From: an uncultured Prevotellaceae bacterium
GTDB lineage: Bacteria; Bacteroidota; Bacteroidia; Bacteroidales; Bacteroidaceae
Assembly: GCA_902768785.1 (NCBI GenBank)
Contig: CACXMM010000026.1
Location: forward strand, 1-38,141
Reading direction: 5' to 3'
DNA: 38,141 nt
Positions within the stretch are counted from its first letter, which is position 1. The number at the start of each line of letters is the position of its first letter. The position numbers were made by a program, and so were the translations under genes. Below the pieces are notes generated by a model. It searched no databases and was not told where the DNA came from. It was given only the letters and a program-made list of their open reading frames with translations. Of this stretch, positions 6,635 to 14,210 are shown one piece after another.

Positions 6635-6680
6635 TTTGTTAATTCAAAAAATATGTGTACTTTTGCACCCCAAATCGGAA
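6635..6680 (+). promoter_or_regulatory. rpmH promoter and mirrored leader
   Basis: TTTG (6635-6638), a 19-base spacer and TACTTTTG (6658-6665) match the Bacteroidetes promoter. The transcript then begins within CACCCCAAATCGGAAT, nearly the same as the efp leader, leaving about 50 bases of 5' untranslated region. Confidence 0.75.
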
Positions 6681-6720
6681 TGTAATCTGGGAATAATAAC
6701 AAAAATAAATACATAAAGCA

Positions 6721-6876
6721 ATGAAAAGAACATTTCAGCCGCACAACAGGAAAAGAGTGAACAAGCACGGCTTCCGTGAGAGAATGTCAACAAAGAATGG
6801 TCGCCGCGTGCTGGCATCCCGCCGCGCTAAAGGACGTAAAAAACTGACTGTTTCTGACGAGAATCACGGAAAGTAA
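6721..6876 (+). CDS. rpmH: 50S ribosomal protein bL34
   Basis: A 51-residue, strongly basic protein: [20 protein letters not shown] at the start, then [20 protein letters not shown], ending [11 protein letters not shown]. This is the full bL34 pattern, including the invariant KRTFQPxNRKR opening. It has its own promoter and is followed by a strong hairpin terminator, so it is transcribed alone. In many bacteria rpmH neighbours rnpA and dnaA; here it is divergent from efp instead. Confidence 0.97.
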   Translation: MKRTFQPHNRKRVNKHGFRERMSTKNGRRVLASRRAKGRKKLTVSDENHGK

Positions 6877-6903
6877 GTCGGTTGACAGGTGAAAATCAAC
6901 AAG

Positions 6904-6950
6904 AAAACAGAAAGAAGTAAGGTAAACACTTTGCTTCTTTCTGTTTTTTG
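6904..6950 (+). terminator. Intrinsic terminator of rpmH
   Basis: Perfect 14-bp arms AAAACAGAAAGAAG (6904-6917) and CTTCTTTCTGTTTT (6934-6947) with a 16-base loop, running into a T-tract. It lies 27 bases after the rpmH stop. Confidence 0.85.
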
Positions 6951-7009
6951 TACTTTTGGCTTCTCCGAAGATACTTTCACTCGACAATAAAAGAAAAACG
7001 ATTTTTTTC

Positions 7010-7040
7010 TTTGTATTGTGCTCGTTTAATCGTATCTTTG
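7010..7040 (+). promoter_or_regulatory. Promoter of the PASTA-rluD-ddl operon
   Basis: TTTG (7010-7013), 19 bases, then TATCTTTG (7033-7040): a full consensus match ending 20 bases before the ATG at 7061. Confidence 0.75.
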
Positions 7041-7060
7041 CACACACAATCAATGTTTCT

Positions 7061-7792
7061 ATGAAGTCATCAGAGTTCTTCAAAAAGGTGTTGAGTTGGA
7101 AATTGTGGGCCAACTTATTCGCGATGGCACTGGTCGTGGTCGCTGCCTGCTTCGGTGTGAAATATGGCATCGATCTCTACACGCACCATGGAGAGAGGAT
7201 CCGCGTGCCCAATATCCGTCATAAATCATTTGCCGATGCCGAGCATATCCTCGATCAGTTGGGACTGGAGATTCAGATCAGTGATACGGGGTATGTGAAG
7301 GTGCTACCGCCGGATTGTATCTTGGAACAGTCACTGCTGCCCGGTACAACAGTGAAGTCGGGACGTATCGTTTATGTCGTGATCAACGCGGCTAATACGC
7401 CAACACTCACGATCCCCGATGTGATCGATAACAGCAGCTACCGTGAGGCACGGGCCAAATTGGTGGCGATGGGCTTCAGAGTGGGCGATCCGCAGTATGT
7501 ACCAGGTGAGAAGGACTGGGTTTATGGCATCAAGTGCCGCGGAAAACTGGTGTCCAACGGACAGAAGGTGCCTGTGGATGCCATGCTCATCATCCAGGTG
7601 GGCGACGGCTTGCGTGATATGGCTGACTCGGTGGCATATATCGAACCGGAGTTTGATGACTTTGAAGAGATGAACGAAGAAGATCCCGTGCCAGAACAGC
7701 CGGAGAAGGAGGTCACCGAGGAGAAACCTGCTGAGCAACCTGCAGGGAACGGTGAGGTGGATGAGTTCGAGGTGGTAACAGGACCGGAATAA
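7061..7792 (+). CDS. PASTA-domain membrane protein
   Basis: A 243-residue protein with a single N-terminal membrane helix (LWANLFAMALVVVAACFGVKYG, about 15-36), so its body should face the periplasm. Two PASTA units are seen: RVPNIRHKSFADAEHILDQLGL (about 48-110) and TIPDVIDNSSYREARAKLVAMG (about 115-185). The acidic C-terminal tail (E/D/P-rich, about 205-243) is probably disordered. PASTA domains bind peptidoglycan fragments or lipid II, which suits its neighbours rluD and ddl. No kinase domain is attached. The start at 7061 is chosen over 6956 because the promoter lies between them and the protein then begins with the membrane helix. rluD starts 3 bases after its stop. Confidence 0.85.
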   Translation: MKSSEFFKKVLSWKLWANLFAMALVVVAACFGVKYGIDLYTHHGERIRVPNIRHKSFADAEHILDQLGLEIQISDTGYVKVLPPDCILEQSLLPGTTVKSGRIVYVVINAANTPTLTIPDVIDNSSYREARAKLVAMGFRVGDPQYVPGEKDWVYGIKCRGKLVSNGQKVPVDAMLIIQVGDGLRDMADSVAYIEPEFDDFEEMNEEDPVPEQPEKEVTEEKPAEQPAGNGEVDEFEVVTGPE

Positions 7793-7795
7793 AAG

Positions 7796-8872
7796 ATGGC
7801 TGACGAGAGAATTGACGAAGAGAGACTGGCCTTGGAAGAGGCCGACATGTCGGAACAGGCACAGCTTTACGAGCACTTCCGCATTGCTGCTGATCCAGGA
7901 CAGGTGCCTTTGCGGGTAGATAAATTCCTCTTTGAGCACCTGCAGCACTCCAGTCGGAACAGGATCCAGAAAGCAGCAGAGGCGGGATTCATCCATGTGA
8001 ATGACCGTCCGGTGAAAAGCAACTACAAGGTGCGCCCAGGGGATGTGGTAACTTTGATGCTCGACCGTCCCCACTATGATGATACTATCGAGGCGGAGGA
8101 GATTCCTCTGACCATCGTCTATGAGGATGACGACCTGATGGTGGTGAACAAGGAGGCAGGCATGGTGGTGCATCCGGGATGCGGAAACTATCATGGTACA
8201 TTGGTGAATGCCGTAGCCTGGCACCTCCGTAACAACCCTGACTACGATCCCAATGACCCTGAGGTAGGACTGGTCCATCGCATCGATAAGGATACCAGTG
8301 GACTGCTGGTCGTCGCCAAGACTCCTGATGCCAAGACTAAGTTAGGAGTCCAGTTCTTTAACAAGACCACTCACCGCAGCTATAATGCCTTGGTGTGGGG
8401 TAACTTTGTGGAGGACGAGGGAAGGATCGAAGGGAATATCGGGCGCGATCCGAAAGACCGGCTCCGCATGGAGGTGTTCCCACCCGACTCGGAGATAGGG
8501 AAAAGTGCCGTTACCCACTACCGCGTATTGGAACGTTTCGGCTACGTCACGTTGGTGGAGTGTATCTTGGAGACAGGACGAACCCATCAGATCCGTGCCC
8601 ACATGAAACATATCGGTCATCCGCTCTTCTGTGATGAACGTTATGGGGGAACGGAGATCTTACGGGGGGAACGCACTGCCAGTTATCGGGCCTTCGTACA
8701 GAACTGTTTCAAATTGTGTCCCCGTCAGGTGCTGCATGCCCGCACCTTGGGCTTTGTACACCCCCGTACGGGTAAGCAGATGGATTTCACCAGTGAGTGG
8801 CCTGCCGATATGACACAGCTGATTGACAAGTGGCGGCTTTATTTTATGAACCGAAATAACGAAAGATCGTAA
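7796..8872 (+). CDS. rluD: 23S rRNA pseudouridine synthase, RluD family
   Basis: A 358-residue RluA/RluD-type pseudouridine synthase that would isomerise uridines in 23S rRNA. An S4 RNA-binding domain (VDKFLFEHLQHSSRNRIQKA, about 41-100) precedes the catalytic domain. The signature GLVHRIDKDTSGLLVVAK places the catalytic aspartate at residue 164, and TGRTHQIRAHMKHIGHPL is the second conserved block. The length and the domain order support RluD rather than single-domain relatives. About 20 N-terminal acidic residues precede the S4 domain. It starts 3 bases after the PASTA gene and lies 27 bases before ddl, so these are likely translated from one mRNA. Confidence 0.9.
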   Translation: MADERIDEERLALEEADMSEQAQLYEHFRIAADPGQVPLRVDKFLFEHLQHSSRNRIQKAAEAGFIHVNDRPVKSNYKVRPGDVVTLMLDRPHYDDTIEAEEIPLTIVYEDDDLMVVNKEAGMVVHPGCGNYHGTLVNAVAWHLRNNPDYDPNDPEVGLVHRIDKDTSGLLVVAKTPDAKTKLGVQFFNKTTHRSYNALVWGNFVEDEGRIEGNIGRDPKDRLRMEVFPPDSEIGKSAVTHYRVLERFGYVTLVECILETGRTHQIRAHMKHIGHPLFCDERYGGTEILRGERTASYRAFVQNCFKLCPRQVLHARTLGFVHPRTGKQMDFTSEWPADMTQLIDKWRLYFMNRNNERS

Positions 8873-8899
8873 TATCGTAATAACGAAAAATTGTTTTAG

Positions 8900-9892
8900 A
8901 TGAATAATTTGAAGAGAACAATTGCCATCGTATGTGGTGGCGACTCATCAGAGCACGATGTCTCATTGCGCTCGGCACAAGGCCTTTTTTCTTTCTTCGA
9001 CAAAGAAAGATATCATGTATATATTGTCGTCATCAAAGGCCAGCGATGGCAGGTGAACCTCAATGACGGTACCACTGCTCCTATCGACCGTAATGATTTC
9101 TCGTTCATGGAGAATGGGAAGAAAATGTTGTTCGACTATGCCTATATCACGATTCATGGCACACCGGGCGAGAACGGTATCCTGCAGGGCTACTTTGAGC
9201 TCATCGGACTGCCTTACAGCACGAGCAGTGTGCTGGTGGAAGCAATGACGTTCGACAAGTTTGTACTCAACCAGTATCTGCGTGGCTATGGGGTCAGCGT
9301 GGCTGAGTCGTTACTCATCCGAAAGGGTTACGAGGAGATGGTGAGCGATGATGAGGTCGAGGAGCGCATCGGCATGCCTTGCTTTGTGAAACCTGCTGCC
9401 GATGGATCCAGTTTCGGTGTTTCGAAGGTGAAGAACAAAGACCAGCTGGCTCCCGCCATCCGTAAGGCGATGATGGAGAGTCCTGAGGTGATGGTGGAGA
9501 GTTTTCTGGAGGGAACGGAGGTGACGCAAGGTATCTATAAGACTCGTGAGAAGACAGTCCTGTTCCCCATCACGGAGGTGGTGACCAGTAATGAGTTCTT
9601 CGACTACGATGCCAAATACAACGGACAGGTGGATGAGATCACACCAGCACGGATCCCTAACGAGGTGGCAGAACGAGTTGGAAAGATCACTTCTCATATC
9701 TACGATATCCTGCGCTGCAACGGAATCATCCGCATCGACTATATCATCAGCAAGGAAGGGAAGATCAGCATGCTTGAGGTGAATACAACGCCGGGCATGA
9801 CAGCCACCAGTTTTATCCCCCAGCAGGTGAGAGCCGCAGGATTGGACATCAAGGATGTACTGACAGAGATCGTGGAGAACCAGTTCGCATAA
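8900..9892 (+). CDS. ddl: D-alanine--D-alanine ligase
   Basis: A 330-residue ATP-grasp enzyme that joins two D-alanines for peptidoglycan precursors in the cytosol. N-terminal VCGGDSSEHDVSLRSA, the glycine-rich IHGTPGENGILQGYFELIGLPY, PCFVKPAADGSSFGVSKV (ATP-binding) and RIDYIISKEGKISMLEVNTTPGMT (metal ligands and active site) are all present. Its length is normal. The neighbourhood of a PASTA protein and an acyltransferase suggests an envelope-building operon. A GC-rich repeat follows 7 bases after the stop. Confidence 0.95.
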   Translation: MNNLKRTIAIVCGGDSSEHDVSLRSAQGLFSFFDKERYHVYIVVIKGQRWQVNLNDGTTAPIDRNDFSFMENGKKMLFDYAYITIHGTPGENGILQGYFELIGLPYSTSSVLVEAMTFDKFVLNQYLRGYGVSVAESLLIRKGYEEMVSDDEVEERIGMPCFVKPAADGSSFGVSKVKNKDQLAPAIRKAMMESPEVMVESFLEGTEVTQGIYKTREKTVLFPITEVVTSNEFFDYDAKYNGQVDEITPARIPNEVAERVGKITSHIYDILRCNGIIRIDYIISKEGKISMLEVNTTPGMTATSFIPQQVRAAGLDIKDVLTEIVENQFA

Positions 9893-9898
9893 GTGGAG

Positions 9899-9941
9899 CC
9901 ACCCCTGACCCCTCCATGAGGAGGGGAACTGTGGATGCCTC
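9899..9941. repeat. GC-rich hairpin repeat between ddl and the acyltransferase
   Basis: CCCCTCC ATGA GGAGGGG hairpin flanked by CCACCCC and GTGGAT. It is the intergenic counterpart of the copy inside the glycosyltransferase gene at 5513-5556. Confidence 0.65.
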
Positions 9942-9976
9942 TTACTTCTTATCTAAATGTTCAAAGTTCAAAGAAT

Positions 9977-11125
9977 ATGGAGTTGAGGGATTTTGATGCT
10001 ATACGCCCCTTCGAGCCAGAGGAACTGCCGGAGGTGTACGATCGACTGCTGGCTGATCGGCAGTTTCAGGCAGTACTTGCCTATCTATATCCGCAGGTGC
10101 CCATGGAGGCTATTGCTCAGAAAATGCATGCCTGCCTGTCGTGCCTGGACTTCCAAAAGGCTTTCTGCTACGACTTCTTGAAGAATCTCATGGCAAAGGT
10201 CAGTAAGGGCCTGGACATGGATGTGTCGTCTGTCGATGTCTCGCAGCGATATACTTTCGTCAGCAACCATCGCGACATTGTACTCGACTCTGCCTTGTTG
10301 GATGTGTTGCTGATAGACAGTGGCTTCGACACCACCTGTGAGATTGCCATTGGCGATAACCTCTTGTCGCTACCATGGGTGAAGGACTTGGTGCGGGTGA
10401 ACAAATCGTTTATCGTGGAACGCTCGTTGTCGCCACGGCAGATGCTGATGGCCAGTAAACGACTTTCGGAATACATGCATCTGGTGATTAGCGAGAAGAA
10501 TGACAATGTGTGGATTGCCCAGCGGGAGGGACGTGCCAAAGATTCCAACGACCGTACACAGCCTGCCATCCTGAAGATGATGGCGATGGGAGGTACAGGT
10601 TCCATCACTGAACGGCTGAAACAGCTACACATCGTACCCCTCTCCATTAGTTATGAGTATGATCCCTGCGACTTCCTCAAGGCGCGTGAGTTCCAACTGA
10701 AACGTGACCTGGAGGGATGGAAGAAGAGCAAGGAAGACGATGTGCTGAGCATGAAGACGGGTATTATGGGATATAAAGGACGGGTGCATTACCATTGCGC
10801 CCCATGCATCGACACCTATCTCGACGAACTGTCACCGGAGATCCCCAAGACAGAGGTGTTTGATGTCATCGCGGCCCATATTGATGAGGAGATTCACCGC
10901 AACTACAAGTTGTATCCCTGTAACTATCTCGCCATCGACCTGCTGAGCGGGACATCGGCATTCTCCATGCATTATACCGAGGAAGACAAGGCACGGTTCT
11001 TGCAATATGTGGAGGCCCAGCTGGAGAAGATCACAGACGTGCCCAACAAGGATGAGGACTTCCTCCGTGAATGCTTGCTCACGATGTATGCCAATCCTGC
11101 CATCAACTACCTCTCTGCCAGATGA
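9977..11125 (+). CDS. Acyltransferase of the glycerol-phosphate acyltransferase type
   Basis: A 382-residue cytosolic or membrane-associated protein of a Bacteroidota family usually annotated 1-acyl-glycerol-3-phosphate acyltransferase. The core block is YTFVSNHRDIVLDSALLDVL, followed by IGDNLL, NKSFIVER and VWIAQREGRAKDSNDRTQ, which match LPLAT motifs II-III in style. The histidine-aspartate spacing (H-x5-D) is one residue longer than the textbook HX4D box, so the exact reaction is uncertain. The ATG at 9977 is preferred because the codons before it fall in the intergenic repeat region. The stop overlaps the next start (ATGA), pointing to translational coupling with the lipoprotein gene. Confidence 0.7.
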   Translation: MELRDFDAIRPFEPEELPEVYDRLLADRQFQAVLAYLYPQVPMEAIAQKMHACLSCLDFQKAFCYDFLKNLMAKVSKGLDMDVSSVDVSQRYTFVSNHRDIVLDSALLDVLLIDSGFDTTCEIAIGDNLLSLPWVKDLVRVNKSFIVERSLSPRQMLMASKRLSEYMHLVISEKNDNVWIAQREGRAKDSNDRTQPAILKMMAMGGTGSITERLKQLHIVPLSISYEYDPCDFLKAREFQLKRDLEGWKKSKEDDVLSMKTGIMGYKGRVHYHCAPCIDTYLDELSPEIPKTEVFDVIAAHIDEEIHRNYKLYPCNYLAIDLLSGTSAFSMHYTEEDKARFLQYVEAQLEKITDVPNKDEDFLRECLLTMYANPAINYLSAR

Positions 11126-11814
11126 GATCGCCACGTATCATAGCATCCCTTTCCGTGGGAGTGGCCGTACTGACTGCTCTCATCACAGCCTGTACCACCA
11201 GTGACTATGATACGGGTGATGGGAAATTATCGTACTTCCGTGCCGACTTCGTGGATATCTATACCAACAGCAAGTCCTATTTTGTGAATGCCATGACTGA
11301 TGATGGTGACAGTCTGGTGTTTGCGAATCCGATTAGTGCGAAATGGGCCAGTACACCCGACTCTGCCTACCGTGCCCTATTATATTATATTAATAAGGTG
11401 GAGAACCAGCCACAGCCCCGTGTTGCCTATTCGGTACTGGTTCCCAAACTGCGACCCATCAAAAATGTGAAGACCATGTATAACGATCCAGTGAAGATGG
11501 AAAGTGCATGGCGAAGTAAGAACGGACGGTATGTTAACCTCTGTGTGGGCTTGGTGACGGGAACGAACGAGGGTGATGACACAAAGCATGCCATGGGAAT
11601 GGTCTGTGACACCCTTGTGGTGAACGACGACGGACAAAAGCATCTGCACCTGCGACTTTATCATTGTAGAAACGGTATGCCGGAATACTATACCACGAAG
11701 GTGTATTTCAGTATCCCGCTAAAAAACAACCCGTACCACTTGGGTACGGGCGATTCTCTGTCGTTATCGGTGAACACCTACGACGGGTGGGTCACCAAGA
11801 CGTTTACTTATTAA
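11122..11814 (+). CDS. Lipoprotein, possibly NigD-like
   Basis: A 230-residue secreted lipoprotein. The start MRSPRIIASLSVGVAVLTALITAC is a signal peptide with lipobox LITAC at about residue 24, so Cys would be lipidated. The rest looks like beta-rich domains (LSYFRADFVDIYTNSKSYFV, PRVAYSVLVPKLRPIKN, YHCRNGMPEYYTTKVYFSIPL) reminiscent of NigD-like proteins of Bacteroidales, an identification I hold loosely. The start at 11122 overlaps the acyltransferase stop by ATGA. Its 3' end overlaps the end of convergent tdh by 11 bases and contains the tdh terminator hairpin. Confidence 0.75.
   Translation: MRSPRIIASLSVGVAVLTALITACTTSDYDTGDGKLSYFRADFVDIYTNSKSYFVNAMTDDGDSLVFANPISAKWASTPDSAYRALLYYINKVENQPQPRVAYSVLVPKLRPIKNVKTMYNDPVKMESAWRSKNGRYVNLCVGLVTGTNEGDDTKHAMGMVCDTLVVNDDGQKHLHLRLYHCRNGMPEYYTTKVYFSIPLKNNPYHLGTGDSLSLSVNTYDGWVTKTFTY
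11721..11750 (-). terminator. tdh terminator embedded in the convergent lipoprotein gene
   Basis: Arms CCCGTACC (11730-11737) and GGTACGGG (11743-11750) form an 8-bp GC-rich hairpin. On the minus strand it runs straight into TTGTTTTTT. It lies about 55 bases past the tdh stop, inside the coding sequence of the lipoprotein. Confidence 0.7.
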
Positions 11815-12760
11815 GCTTGATCTCCAAGTGTGCCAGCATATCGATGGTCATGCGCTTTAAGTCGTAGTCGGGACTCCATCCCCACTCACGACGGGCACAG
11901 GTGTCGTCCATCTTGTCAGGCCAGCTCTCAGCGATGCTCTGCTTCAGCGGATCTACCTGATACTCCATCTCGAAGGTGGGACGGTGTTTCTTGATCTCTG
12001 CGAAGATGGTCTCTGGGGCGAAACTCATGGCGGTCACATTGAAGGCATTGTGATGAACGAATTTGGTGGGATCGGCTTCCATGATGCTGATGGCTGCTTT
12101 TAAGGCATCGGGCATGTACATCATGTCGAGCAGGGTGCCTTCGGCAATCGGACAAATAAACTTCTCGCCTTTCACAGCACTGTAGTAGATGTCAACAGCA
12201 TAGTCGGTAGTGCCGCCGCCGGGAGGGGTGACATACGAGATGATACCAGGGAAACGGACGGAACGGGTATCCACGCCGTATTTCCGCTGATAGTAGTCGC
12301 TCAGCATCTCGGTGGTCACCTTTGAGATGCCGTAGATGGTCTGAGGACGCTGGATGGTGTCTTGTGGTGTACCCCGATGGGGCGTATGCTTACCAAAGGA
12401 GCCGATGCTGCTGGGGGTGAATACTGCACAATGGTTTTCACGGGCTACTTCCAGGACGTTCCACAAACCGTCGATGCCGATCTTCCATGCTAACTTCGGC
12501 TTCGACTCAGCAACTACAGAAAGAAGGGCGGCCAGGTTGTAGATAGCGTCAATGTCATGTTTCTTCACAACTCGGGCAATCATCTCACCGTCGGTTACGT
12601 CAGCTTGTTCCGAGGGACCAGCTTCCTTCAGCTCACCTGTGGGCTCAGCACCTGTGATGTAGCCTGCCACGACATTTCCGTTGCCATAGCGTTTTCTCAG
12701 TTCTCTTGTTAGTTCCGAACCAATCTGTCCGGTAGATCCTATTACCAGGATTTTTTTCAT
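11804..12760 (-). CDS. tdh: L-threonine 3-dehydrogenase, SDR type
   Basis: A 318-residue extended short-chain dehydrogenase that oxidises L-threonine to 2-amino-3-ketobutyrate with NAD. The Rossmann motif GSTGQIGS is at residues 8-15, and the catalytic Tyr143/Lys147 pair is in YGISK. SSIGSFG (118-123), RFPGIISYVTPPGGGTTDYA and the C-terminal RREWGWSPDYDL are typical of the SDR-type threonine dehydrogenases of Bacteroidota and of animal TDH, not the zinc-dependent E. coli type. Divergent kbl encodes the next enzyme, which strongly supports the assignment. A 207-base gap separates the two starts; it holds a short inverted repeat TCTAT/ATAGA but no clear consensus promoter. Confidence 0.9.
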   Translation of the reverse strand: MKKILVIGSTGQIGSELTRELRKRYGNGNVVAGYITGAEPTGELKEAGPSEQADVTDGEMIARVVKKHDIDAIYNLAALLSVVAESKPKLAWKIGIDGLWNVLEVARENHCAVFTPSSIGSFGKHTPHRGTPQDTIQRPQTIYGISKVTTEMLSDYYQRKYGVDTRSVRFPGIISYVTPPGGGTTDYAVDIYYSAVKGEKFICPIAEGTLLDMMYMPDALKAAISIMEADPTKFVHHNAFNVTAMSFAPETIFAEIKKHRPTFEMEYQVDPLKQSIAESWPDKMDDTCARREWGWSPDYDLKRMTIDMLAHLEIKLNK

Positions 12761-12967
12761 ATCATCGAAATCATTAGGTTAGTATCGTAAATCTAACTGC
12801 AAAATAAATACTTTTTTTCGACATTCTGTCAAATTAAAGCATAAAAAATCTATAAAAATAGACTTCCCTCCTCATTTTTTTACTTTAATATACTCATTTC
12901 TCGTTTTTTTTGTCTTACTTTGTATCACAATTGAAACATGCGTAACTTTAACTTAAAACAATAGCCT

Positions 12968-14155
12968 ATGTACGGAAAAATGAAAGAACATCTCACGCAA
13001 ACACTCGCTGAGATTCGTGAAGCAGGACTTTACAAAGAGGAACGATTGATTGAAAGCCCGCAGAGAGCTGCTATTCAGGTGAAGGGACAGGAGGTATTGA
13101 ACTTCTGTGCCAATAACTACTTAGGCTTGTCAGACCATCCGCGCCTGATCGAGGCTTCGAAGAAAATGATGGATCGCAGAGGCTTCGGTATGTCGAGTGT
13201 GCGCTTTATCTGTGGCACGCAGGATATTCACAAGGAGTTGGAGGCTGCGATCTCTGATTATTTCAAGACCGAGGATACCATCCTCTATGCCGCTTGCTTC
13301 GATGCGAACGGTGGCGTGTTCGAGCCGTTGTTCACTGAGGAGGATGCCATCATCTCCGATGCACTGAACCATGCCAGTATCATTGACGGCGTCCGTCTCT
13401 GTAAGGCCAAGCGATACCGTTATGCCAATGCGGATATGGCAGAATTGGAGAAATGTCTGCAGGAGGCACAGGCTCAACGATTCCGTATCATTGTCACCGA
13501 TGGCGTGTTCTCCATGGATGGTAATGTGGCTCCAATTGACAAGATCTGTGATTTGGCTGAGAAATACGATGCCCTTGTGATGGTTGATGAGAGTCATTCA
13601 GCCGGAGTGGTGGGTGCCACGGGTCATGGCGTGAGTGAGTTTTTCAATACCTATGGTCGTGTGGATATCTATACTGGCACGTTAGGTAAGTCGTTCGGCG
13701 GTGCTCTCGGCGGCTTCACCACAGGTCGTAAGGAAATCATCGAATTGCTGCGCCAGCGCAGTCGTCCTTATCTCTTCTCCAACTCGTTGGCTCCCGCTAT
13801 CATCGGTGCTTCTTTAGAGGTGTTCAAGATGTTAAAGGAGAGTAATGAGATTCACGACCGTCTGGTGGAGAACGTGAACTATTTCCGTGACAAGATGATG
13901 GCTTCAGGCTTTGATATCAAACCTACCCAGAGTGCGATCTGTGCCGTAATGCTCTACGATGCCAAGCTCTCGCAGGTATATGCAGCCAAGATGCAAGAGG
14001 AGGGAATCTATGTCACGGGCTTCTACTATCCCGTCGTTCCGAAAGAACAGGCCCGTATTCGTGTGCAGATCTCAGCAGGTCATAACCGTGAGCAGCTGGA
14101 TCGCTGTATCGCCGCCTTTATCAAAGTTGGTAAGGAATTAGGCGTTCTTAAATGA
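12968..14155 (+). CDS. kbl: 2-amino-3-ketobutyrate CoA ligase (glycine C-acetyltransferase)
   Basis: A 395-residue alpha-oxoamine synthase using PLP. It converts 2-amino-3-ketobutyrate and CoA to glycine and acetyl-CoA. The PLP lysine is Lys241 in TGTLGKSFGGALGG. DALNHASIIDGVRL (131-144), VMVDESHSAGVVG (204-216) and the C-terminal RVQISAGHNREQLD are class hallmarks. Its length equals that of E. coli Kbl. AONS (bioF) is the main alternative, but divergent tdh decides for Kbl. A strong hairpin terminator follows, separating it from the convergent aldolase gene. Confidence 0.92.
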   Translation: MYGKMKEHLTQTLAEIREAGLYKEERLIESPQRAAIQVKGQEVLNFCANNYLGLSDHPRLIEASKKMMDRRGFGMSSVRFICGTQDIHKELEAAISDYFKTEDTILYAACFDANGGVFEPLFTEEDAIISDALNHASIIDGVRLCKAKRYRYANADMAELEKCLQEAQAQRFRIIVTDGVFSMDGNVAPIDKICDLAEKYDALVMVDESHSAGVVGATGHGVSEFFNTYGRVDIYTGTLGKSFGGALGGFTTGRKEIIELLRQRSRPYLFSNSLAPAIIGASLEVFKMLKESNEIHDRLVENVNYFRDKMMASGFDIKPTQSAICAVMLYDAKLSQVYAAKMQEEGIYVTGFYYPVVPKEQARIRVQISAGHNREQLDRCIAAFIKVGKELGVLK

Positions 14156-14161
14156 TGTTGC

Positions 14162-14202
14162 AACTCCGCCACTGTCAAATGATAGTGACGGAGTTTTCTT
14201 TT
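14162..14202 (+). terminator. Intrinsic terminator of kbl
   Basis: AACTCCG (14162-14168) pairs with CGGAGTT (14189-14195), extended inward by CACT/AGTG after one mismatch, and followed by TTTCTTTT. Confidence 0.8.
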
Positions 14203-14210
14203 ACCCCATG

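Noticed and set aside
6951-6958. TACTTTTG promoter-like match after the rpmH terminator
   Set aside because: It falls in the T-rich tail of the terminator. The element at 7010-7040 has correct spacing and suits the PASTA start better.
6787-7170. Minus-strand open frame across the rpmH-PASTA interval
   Set aside because: It is antisense to rpmH and the PASTA gene and crosses the terminator and promoter.
11071-11121. Upstream extension of the lipoprotein reading frame
   Set aside because: The extension lies wholly inside the acyltransferase gene and would bury the signal peptide; the ATGA overlap start gives a proper lipoprotein.
12917-12924. TTACTTTG as the kbl promoter
   Set aside because: It departs from TAnnTTTG at the second base and has no -33 element, so it is not listed as a feature.
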